Assembly: GCA_013433145.1 (NCBI GenBank)
Contig: CM024178.1
Span: forward strand, 9,843,260 to 9,907,259
Direction of reading: 5' to 3'
DNA from: Ascaris suum
Taxonomy: Eukaryota > Nematoda > Chromadorea > Rhabditida > Ascarididae
Length of the DNA stretch: 64,000 nucleotides
Each line of letters opens with the position of its first letter. Position 1 is the stretch's first letter. Positions 55,968-64,000 of the stretch are shown piece after piece. Both the position numbers and the translations under genes were made by a program. The notes beneath the pieces were generated by a model. That model searched no databases. It saw only the letters and a list, made by a program, of their open reading frames with translations, and was not told the DNA's origin.

Positions 55968-57544
55968 CTGAAACATTGAAATATTGCAGCAAAGTTCAAT
56001 TTCATTTCGGAAATCGAAAAAAAAGTATAAGTAAAGAAGAGAGAGAGGATAAATTTAAAAAAAAAGGGGGGGGTGAACAAAAACAAAAAAAAAAAACAAG
56101 AGAGATTTTGCAATTTTATTGAAATCATTGAAACAATTAACGCCACTTCTCCGCCCCACTAAATGAAATTCATAATATGGGTCCACTTCTTTGTTTAAAA
56201 AAAATTCAGTCAAATCTGAGATTTTTGAATAAGATTCTTTTTTAAATGACCATGTCGTTACATTATGAAAGATACGATTTTTCCCCAAAAAGAAAAAATC
56301 TACTGCATTAAAAGAATTATTGAAACTAGAAAAATAAAGAGAAACTCCACTGCAATCACGAAAAAAAATGAAAGGAAAAAAGTAAGAAACAAGACAAAAA
56401 GTTTTTACAGTAAATGTTTATGAGATTAAAATATCTTTTTTCAATTTATGAGGTCATAACGCTATTCCAATAACAGCTCTGTGTGTCTCATATTAGAAAT
56501 TGCATAGTTCAAAAACCTTTTATTTAAAAAAAAAACCCCTCCATATTGTTTGCACTGAAGAAGAATAAATAGTTAAACAAAAGGGATGGAAAAAAATTGA
56601 AAGATAGGAAGTTTTCACGACAGGATCAAATAATATTTGCCAAATTCAATTGGCATAGTTGAATTCGGTCAGTGAGGATATTTCCTTCAAAAGCTCCTCA
56701 TTTTTAGTGAACTAGAAGGTTTTAGCGTACATCAGAAACTAAAATACCTTATTTCATCGAATTAAATAATTCATAAAACCATAGAAAAACAAGTATTTGA
56801 AAAGTTTCTTCAGCATCATATTATAATTAATTCATCAAATTTTAGCCAAGCGTTAGAAATATTTCCTTCCAGAAAAAAAGTGTAATATACTTCTGCTTGA
56901 ATTTATAAAATAAGTCAACTAAGTGGTACAGTAAATTGCTCCATTCGTGAAATGATGCATGAATGCTTAGACGAATATAACAGCTTTATAGTTTCTCTGT
57001 TACAGCACACTAATATTTAATCCACTTATTTTATCATTACACACACCCGTTCAAAAACATTAGATTTGACATCAAAAATGCATTATAATTACAATTGCTT
57101 GCGTAATTACAATTACTATTATTGCGTAAAGTTAAATGTTCACTGTATATCACTAAAATATTTTCACAGACAATAAATTATCACTTCTTGAAATCACCAC
57201 TTATTCAAATGATTTCTTTAAACGATCATAAACGAATAACGGAATTAAAATATTCGGCTTTCTCTCACCTCCTCTCTCTCTCTCTCTCTTTCAACACATA
57301 TTCCAAATGAGTGAAATTTATATGCGAAACTGTAAGCCATTTACAAATTGCAATGTGTTATTTTGATTCAAAAAATTGCAACTCAAACCACAATCATCAA
57401 TTCCATAATTGTATAGTTTCATAAAAGCCAAACACTTGGAAAGAATACAGTTGGGAAATTCTCATTAATATCCGAGAGAAATTTTTTTTTATTATTAAAA
57501 TTCGAGAATTTCTATTATCAACACTATTGTATAATGTCAAATGC

Positions 57545-57760
57545 GAGAATTTTTGAAAAATGTTTGGTAAAATGCCTTCGAACAAAAAAACACTAACTGG
57601 CATAAGCGATGAAACTTTTTCTTTCGGCTTCCGTCATCCTTTTCGTACTCAACTTGATGAGGTTCCGGAAAAAGCTCGAGCCCACCCTCAGGATACAAAG
57701 ATGTCGCCACCAACGACCGCCGAAAAACCCCACGTGAAACTTGCGAATGCAGCCCTATAG
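57545..57760 (+). CDS. Possible small protein upstream of PHF14, opposite strand
   Basis: A 66-codon plus-strand frame starting at 57560 or at the second ATG, 57572, reads MPSNKKTLTGISDETFSFGF, continues with HPFRTQLDEVPEKARAHPQD, and ends NAAL before TAG. The composition is unlike the surrounding noncoding frames. No domain is recognised. It may be a first exon: potential donors occur at GAG|GTTCCG and CAC|GTGAAA. A good GTAAAA donor inside codon 3 would remove most of it, so the model is weak. Confidence 0.33.
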
Positions 57761-57880
57761 ACTATAGATGCAACGCGACGCGTGAACGCTAGCGCACTCA
57801 CGCGCGACGCTTGTGCTCTTCGCCTCGGGAGTGAAAATGGAAGAAAAAGCGCGAAATTGAAAAAATCCATCCTCGGGATA
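57640..57880. promoter_or_regulatory. CpG-rich promoter-like patch
   Basis: This patch is much richer in G, C and CpG than its flanks. It contains an E-box palindrome CACGTG, clustered CGCG sites (GCGACGCGTGAACGC, CACGCGCGACG), and TTTCGCGC on the minus strand, which resembles an E2F-type site. It lies upstream of the first identified PHF14 exon, on the correct side to be its promoter, and could also serve the plus-strand candidates. Function is inferred from composition and position only. Confidence 0.35.
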
Positions 57881-58159
57881 CGGTAATGAGATAGTACTAC
57901 TTACATCCTTCCACCTCGTTGGCTTATTCAGGTTTTGCAATAAATAATTCTCTAGCAATCGGGCGTCTTAATAAAGCTGTCACGGACAATGGATTAGCAA
58001 TTGCCAAGTAGGGCTGATGTTTTGAAGTAGTTTCTTTAGGGAATGTCTAACTGTTAACGAAGTTCGGATGAATTCAAAATCGAAAAGTTGGAACGTTGAT
58101 ATGTTTTTTTAAATGAATTTGAAGGTGATCAATTGTTGAATGGAATATATTTTAATGGA

Positions 58160-58338
58160 GAGTTATAGAAGAAGAGGCGACAGCAGAATATCTCGCAATT
58201 TTCAAACAGGACATGCATATAGAAGAAATACTTCCACAACGCATATTGGAGGATTATTTCGGTACAAAATGTCGTGGAAGTTGTGCATCGTTTCTGTGTG
58301 AGAAGCATAGGAAGATAGATATAATGGTGTTGTGATGT
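58160..58338 (+). CDS. Possible coding exon, unidentified
   Basis: After a GTTATAG acceptor the plus strand reads EEEATAEYLAIFKQDMHIEE, then ILPQRILEDYFGTKCRG, then CASFLCEKHRK, and stops at TGA (about 58338). The charged, helical composition with three or four cysteines is protein-like and stands out from the surrounding DNA. A partner exon with phase 1 was not found; the frame at 57560-57760 does not supply one convincingly. No family recognised. Confidence 0.38.
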
Positions 58339-58339
58339 A

Positions 58340-59560
58340 TTAGCCTTGTAGGTCCTAATCAAGATATAAACCGCGGATCTGCATTTCCAAAAAGAATTTT
58401 TTTTCTGCTCTTTTCATAATCTTGTGCTAAGCGTCGAGAATAATGGTTAACGTTAAACGATTTATCATCGGAATCAGATGCGATCCTGACTATTGAATTC
58501 TGCGCTTAGCTCAGAAATCATGATTCATTAGTTACTCATTTGTTTGCTTGTAAAATTGTATGCGAATCTTTCGTGCAACACTAAATGCTTGAACACATCA
58601 TACATAGTGTGAAAAGAGCTCAGAGATTTAACGATCTCAACCACTCATTGATTTCGCTAAGCACCCCCCCCCCCCTAACGACCCCTTCCACCTCCACCAT
58701 TCGCCGCCTCCATCTTTAGCAATCAAGGCACTAAGCCCGCTTTTCTGCTTAACAGTTTCCAGTGCAGTATAGCCCATAATCGCATCAACCTTTCAGACGT
58801 TTCAAGCACAGCATTTACGACCGAAGAATTATGGTTAATAAATAGTTAGTATACATGCTAAATCATCTCCATGTTTCCTTACTTCTCCTCAAGCCGTCAT
58901 CCTTCACAGTGCTCCCCGTCGTGCCTAATACCACGATATCTTTCACACTTTCCGGCATAACTATTGCGGTTGACGAAACGAAGTACTTGCATCGTGAAGA
59001 TTCATGAATGCTGTCCAAAACCAATCTTATCTATAGTCATCAAAAAATTTGTCATTTTTAAATGAAAGTCCACTCTTTCACTATAATTTAATGGGATATA
59101 GATAACAGTATATCTTATCATTGTCATTTGTTGTGCAATGATAATAAAGAGAAACGAAAATTATGAGCAATTCACGTAATTTCCATTATTTACATAGTGA
59201 TATGCATTTTTGCGTTATCAGGAAACGTCGCATTAGGTGCATAACGACGAGCCGAAAGCAGGTGAGGCTATATGGTTGAATATTCGATAACCACCGTTTC
59301 TTTATTAAGTTATAAAAACTCTCTCGGCTTAGAATTTTCTCGTTTTTTTTTTTTTAATCTGAGGGATTTTTCAATAAAAGTACTTTATCATTTTCTAGCA
59401 TTAAAAATGCCTTTAAATTTAGTCCTTTATTCGTTCTCTATACTTTTAAAGATTTCAACCATGATTAAAAGAATTTCAAATCAGAGAGTGTGCAATTTAA
59501 AAAATTTATTAAATTTTTTTAGTGAATTTTTTCTATTTTCCATTAAGTTACACTAAATAA
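58340..59560. other. Intergenic DNA upstream of the UGT gene
   Basis: I find no supported gene. It contains a C run near 58666 and a short basic block at about 59221-59261 between TATCAG and GTGAGG that could be a noncoding 5' exon. Confidence 0.4.
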
Positions 59561-59561
59561 A

Positions 59562-59568
59562 TTTTCAG
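59562..59568 (+). promoter_or_regulatory. Candidate spliced-leader acceptor of the UGT gene
   Basis: TTTTCAG ends 23 bases before the UGT start ATG, with no identifiable donor upstream. This is the context expected for a trans-splice site. Confidence 0.4.
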
Positions 59569-59591
59569 GAACTGGAAGTAAAAAAAAATCT

Positions 59592-62500
59592 ATGGTTATC
59601 TCGATATTGTTGAGCGTTTTGCTATCATTTGCAATATTTTCAAAATATGATGCAGCTAATATACTATTCGCAAATATGTACAACTCAAAAAGTCATGCGT
59701 TATCGATGCTTCCACTTGCTAAGAAGTTTGTTTGAATATCTCATAAATTCTATAGCAGAAATTCGATAAAATCTTTGCTACCTTTATTTATTTTTTAATC
59801 TTTATATATTTTTTCGTTTTGTTTATTATATAATGATAAATTTCAAAATTATCTTCAAAATTGCTTATCAACACTTAACGGTGCTATCAAAATAATTACA
59901 GTGGAAATTATAGCAACATTTAACAGATATAGGATGGCTGTTGAATACCTCGATGATAGTAACAAATACCTCGATGATAACCTCAAAAAGGAGATCAATA
60001 TCGAAACATTGTTAGGAATTGTATATTAATATCCTTTAATTCTAACCTCTACCTTCAAGCTTTTTCAAACTATAGTAGTTTGCTATAACACTATAGCTAT
60101 TCATACATATAAATTTATCCGAAGTGTGATGAACAATTTTTTAAATTTCGATAAAGTGCACTATATTACAGCCTTGTAAGTCATGGTCATCATGTGACAA
60201 TGTTTACCGAGGCGCTCGAGCCAGGATTTAAGTTAAACGATAATATTGTGAATGCTCAAGCTCTTATACCCATGGAAATCGGTGGACGTACACTTAATGC
60301 ATTCGGATTCCTTACATGGCATCTTGACTTCATACCTGATGGTATTGAAGGTGGATTCTTACTAGGCGATATATTCTTTCGATATTCTTCAAAATCGGGT
60401 ATGAATTTGATTCATAGTTTCCATTATGCACATTTTGTGCATCTTCTATAGTTACTAACGTTCTTTGAATGTATCTATACTTTTCTTATTTCAATGTTCT
60501 TTTAAAGTTTCAATGAAATCAACTTTACTCTAATATCAAACCGGAGATAACCATTTTGAATTTTTATTTTTGTAAATTAACAAAACAATATATGTTGAAT
60601 TGCATTTTATATTTTATTATCGTATGCTAAAAACAATTATTATATTTTTATTATTGTATATTAAAAAAGAATATTTGTAGCAATATTCAAACGTATATTA
60701 AATATAAGTTGGGATTTGGTGATCGCCGACGAAATGTTCCCAAATTCGGCGGCGACTATATCGTTGAATGCGAAGAGAATTTTTGGCACACGAATTGCAC
60801 TCTTTTCTACAACAGGTGTAATATGCATTCAAAATTCTAAACAAATAATGCAACTTTCAATCTTTTCTGTTTATCAACAGTGCTAAGCATCCGTACTGTA
60901 GAGATGCGACAGTAAAAATGTTTGTATATATTTCATTATGATATCTTGAATTGAGCCATAAATTAGGTCAAAATGACTATTTTCGGTCGTTGGGTGGAGG
61001 ATGAGGGGAAGGGTGGAAGTGGGTGGGAAACTAGGAGGGTCTAGAGTATTGACCAGAGAATTACGCTTATCGAACAAATAGCTCGGATAGAATAATATTG
61101 AAATTACTTCCTGAAAATATCCAATTGGAGAGTTCCATTATAACTCGAAGCAAGTCGATGACCATTCCATGATATTACTAGTAGTAAAACGGATTGCAGT
61201 CGCAAGAATTAATTAATCTTTTCTAAAGAAGCTTCCGTTTTCACATTAAAGAAAAACTTTATAAGCATAATCTATGAAAAACCATCAGATTTCTTCAACA
61301 CGCATTCAACGTTAAAAGCACTCGCAAGAAATCCGATCGCTACACCAAAGTTGGTTTATTCAAAATTTGCTTTTTACTTATATTTTCATCATTTTTTTTT
61401 TCGTTAAAATTTAAATGAATAAAAGAAAAATCTCTCACAAATAATAGATTCTCCTCTTGATCAATATATGCGCAAATTTTACGAGATGAATTATTTGTAA
61501 TTGTGCTTAAAGATTTCATCATTTATATAAGATCTCCTATTTGACAATAAATGAATCATCGTTTTAAGCCTTTGAGGACTTCATCTCATGCTGACGATCC
61601 TGAAGTTTCGAAAATCTCTTTTCGGTTTACAACTTTCAAATTAAATACTTTCATCCAAGATCTGATTATCAGAAACGTTGATATAGATTTTAAAGTGAAG
61701 GAACTTCGAATTTACATCATCTTTAATATAAGTATTTTCATCGAAAATGTTTCATTGGCTTGGTATCCGAAAAACACATGCTTTCATATATTAATTCAGC
61801 CATTTCACTGCACCCCCCTCCCCCCATGCTTTCTTATATTAACCCATTGCCCCCCAATGGTGGGAAATATTTCAACGCTACTTGAGCTGATGAATTCAAT
61901 AATAAATGCTTCATGCGCGGGTGCTGCATCCTTTCACATGAAAATGCTTTTTCAGTTACTATTTGAGGCACGATCGAATGAGCTATGATGTTCGTTCCTT
62001 TGAGTGCAGATTGAAGGTATTCCGTGATGTGCTTGTCGAACAAGTGAGCATTGGTATACTCGGTGAACGTATTATTAAACATGGTGCACGTAAAGCTGGC
62101 TTCGATAATGGCTTCAAGGACCTTATTTCCGTAAGTACTATTTCTCTCGTTTCTAATTCTTGTATGAATACAACATAAAATTCTCTCAATTTCAAGACCA
62201 ATTTTTTTTTTTAATTGAAGTTGTGTGAGGTTTCTATTTTCACGTTTCTAGGGGGAAAAACGCCGATCGTCTATCAGCTACGAGTTTCTATGAAGGGGTG
62301 TTTCACTTGAGGCATCTAGCATATGACATTTCAGAAGGTTTTCTGCCAATTAAATTTCATTTTTTGTCCGCATTTTTTATTCTTATAAACGAAATTTTAG
62401 AGTGCTTCTATAACGATTGATGAATATTTTCAAAAATATCGTTGGCCATCGACAATTTCCAATATGTTAATTTTCACAACAACGCCATGTGAAGGTGATT

Positions 62501-63108
62501 TTTGAATACATTCAAGCAACTCAGCGGATTATTTTAAGTGGAAATCACTTTAAAACTGCTTAAAAAATCAATTCATTTATTACTTGTCAAATATTATTTT
62601 CATATTGTTTCCTTTTTGAAATATTTCTCTCAACAAAGTTTCTTGTTAAATATTTAGTGCGGAAATTTGAATTAACGCTCATTGTGTGAAAATACTTGAA
62701 GAACTTCTCACAATGACGCTTTTCGGGGCTTTCTTTAACATAAGATATTGTTCTAAATAAATATCTAATTCGTTGAATATACTGCTGACTTTTTATTAGC
62801 ATTGAACAAATATTTTTATTTATTATGGAAAATTTTGTTTTTTTCTTCAGGGGGGAAATGAAGGAACACCAAAATGAACGCATACTAAGAAGGGAAATTT
62901 ATTATTCACATAGAAGTGGTTACAGAGAATTGAAAACTTATATAGTTGCAACTTATATATCATATAATTATTGAAGTATATCGGTATTAAACGCAATTAA
63001 TTTCTGAGCCCATTATGCAGTTTAAGTTCCAAGGCGTCTACCAAATGATATCGAGAAGTTTATTTCTAATCCACGTTCACGTGGTACAGTTTATGTTGCA
63101 TTTGGATC
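59592..63108 (+). CDS. UDP-glycosyltransferase, N-terminal part, interrupted by satellite
   Basis: UGTs transfer a sugar from a UDP-sugar to small lipophilic acceptors in the ER. Visible exons: 59592-59725, 60172-60398, 60681-60815, 60881-60911, 61956-62130, 62401-62494 and 63027-63108; all phases agree. The first exon gives a signal peptide (MVISILLSVLLSFAIFS) and the HALSMLPLAKN start of the acceptor domain, continued as LVSHGHHVTMFTEALEPGF. DLVIADEMFPNSAATIS matches the UGT DLVI-DE block. LPNDIEKFISNPRSRGTVYV, then AFGS, is the start of the UDP-sugar domain, at about residue 265 onward. The usual PRP-IGG segment before it is not seen, and exon 60881-60911 is only 31 bases, so these parts are less sure. 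The rest of the UDP-binding domain, with its signature, and the membrane anchor are not in the window. The gene is either truncated here or has the satellite in an intron. Confidence 0.85.
60985..61045 (+). repeat. G-quadruplex-like tract in UGT intron
   Basis: Several runs of three or four G (GGGTGG, GGGG, GGG, GGG, GGG) are separated by short loops on the coding strand. It lies in the intron between the exons at 60881-60911 and 61956-62130, so the unspliced RNA would carry the motif. Confidence 0.65.
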
Positions 63109-63109
63109 G

Positions 63110-64000
63110 TTATTTGATACAGCAAAAAACTGCATGTTCTGTGAGAATATTTTCGAGTTTCTATGCCTCCCTATTGCAGATGGCGTCCGTTTATTCTGTT
63201 GCATCAGTTGACTCTCATTAATAATGTTCTGAAATCATCAAAAAAACTGCATTTTTTTCTGTGAGAATTTTCAATTTTTCCGATCAGGATGAGCTATTGC
63301 AGAGAATTGAATGAAAATGCATTCTGAAAAATAAGAAATGAATTGGCATTTTCTACGTTATTTGATTCAAATTGAAAGCTCAAAAAAACTGCATGTTTCT
63401 GTGAGAAGTTTTCGAGTTGTATGATGCCATGAGCTATTCAAGAAACAATGGGCATGGAAAATGCACTTCTTGCATCAATGAGCTGAAATTTTGCACTCAT
63501 ACGTTATTTGATGTTCTGAGTTGAATGGCTAGCAAAAAAACTGCATGTTTCTGTGAGAAGTTTTTCGAGTTTCTATGATGCCCGGATGAGCTATGCATAG
63601 AACGATGGGCCATCCAGAAAATGCACTTCTGGTGCATCAATTGAGCTGAAATCTTGCACGCGTACGTTATTTGATGTTCTAGTTGAATGGGCACAAAAAA
63701 CTGCATGTTTCTGTGAGAAGTTTTTCGAGTTTCTATGACGCCCGATGAGCTATTGCAGAGAACGATGGGCCATCCAGAAAATGCACTTCTGGTGCATCAA
63801 TTGAGCTGAAATTTTGCACTCGACGTTATTTGATGTTCTGAGTTGAATGGTAGCAAAAAAACTGCATGATTTTCTGTGAGAAGTTTTCGAGTTTCTATGA
63901 AGCCAGTTCCCCTATTGCAGAGAACGATGCCATCCAGAAAATGCACTTCTGGTGCATCAATTGAGCTGGAATTTGCACTCCTACGTTATATTGATGTTCT
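63110..64000 (+). repeat. Tandem satellite, about 160-bp unit, running off the window
   Basis: The landmark CTGCAT following an A-run recurs at 63130, 63247, 63389, 63541, 63701 and 63862. Spacings are 117, 142, 152, 160 and 161 bases. Shared blocks include TCTGTGAGAAGTTTTTCGAG, GAACGATGGGCCATCCAG, AAATGCACTTCTGGTGCATC, and ACGTTATTTGATGTTCTGAG. The last three copies are close to each other; the first two or three are short and diverged, as at the edge of an array. No open frame persists. It does not resemble the filarial repeats I know by motif, but I cannot run a comparison. Confidence 0.95.

Noticed and set aside
63015..63221. Plus-strand 68-codon frame over the UGT exon and satellite
   Set aside because: It is out of frame with the UGT reading and runs into the satellite.

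Overview
The window looks like nuclear DNA of a nematode. It is AT-rich. Its protein-coding genes are split into many exons whose 3' splice sites follow a T-rich stretch ending in CAG or TAG. Several start codons lie just downstream of a TTTCAG-like acceptor that has no matching donor, as expected for spliced-leader trans-splicing. The proteins recognised are eukaryotic. A spirurid or filarial worm is my guess, but nothing here proves the order.

Layout. 1-19.4 kb is almost gene-free AT-rich DNA. It holds a possible 41-residue two-exon microgene at 4.5-4.7 kb and a decayed non-LTR (CR1/Jockey-like) reverse transcriptase fragment at 12.2-13.0 kb. 19.4-28.2 kb carries minus-strand genes: an unidentified 267-codon frame, a possible small secreted protein, a complete three-exon SDHAF3 (complex II assembly factor) and parts of an unrecognised acidic protein. 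28.9-33.6 kb is a complete nine-exon minus-strand gene for a pipsqueak-type HTH DNA-binding protein. 34.5-35.1 kb is a large inverted repeat. 40.0-56.0 kb is a 19-exon minus-strand PHF14 homologue (PHD-finger chromatin reader), lacking only its start exon. 57.5-58.4 kb has two plus-strand coding candidates beside a CpG-rich promoter-like patch. 59.6-63.1 kb is a plus-strand UDP-glycosyltransferase gene. From about 63.11 kb to the window end is a tandem satellite of roughly 160 bp.

The exon models were joined by hand. I required intron phase to agree at every junction; this succeeds for SDHAF3 (126 aa), the psq gene (381 aa), all 19 visible PHF14 exons and the seven visible UGT exons. There is no evidence that the genes form a pathway. 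Two neighbours, PHF14 and the psq protein, are nuclear, SDHAF3 is mitochondrial, and the UGT is an ER detoxification-type enzyme.

The most unusual feature is a shared repeat family. The tandem satellite at the right edge begins inside the UGT exon that encodes the conserved FGS motif, at an 11-bp stretch common to exon and satellite. Units of the same family also form the inverted repeat between the psq gene and PHF14.
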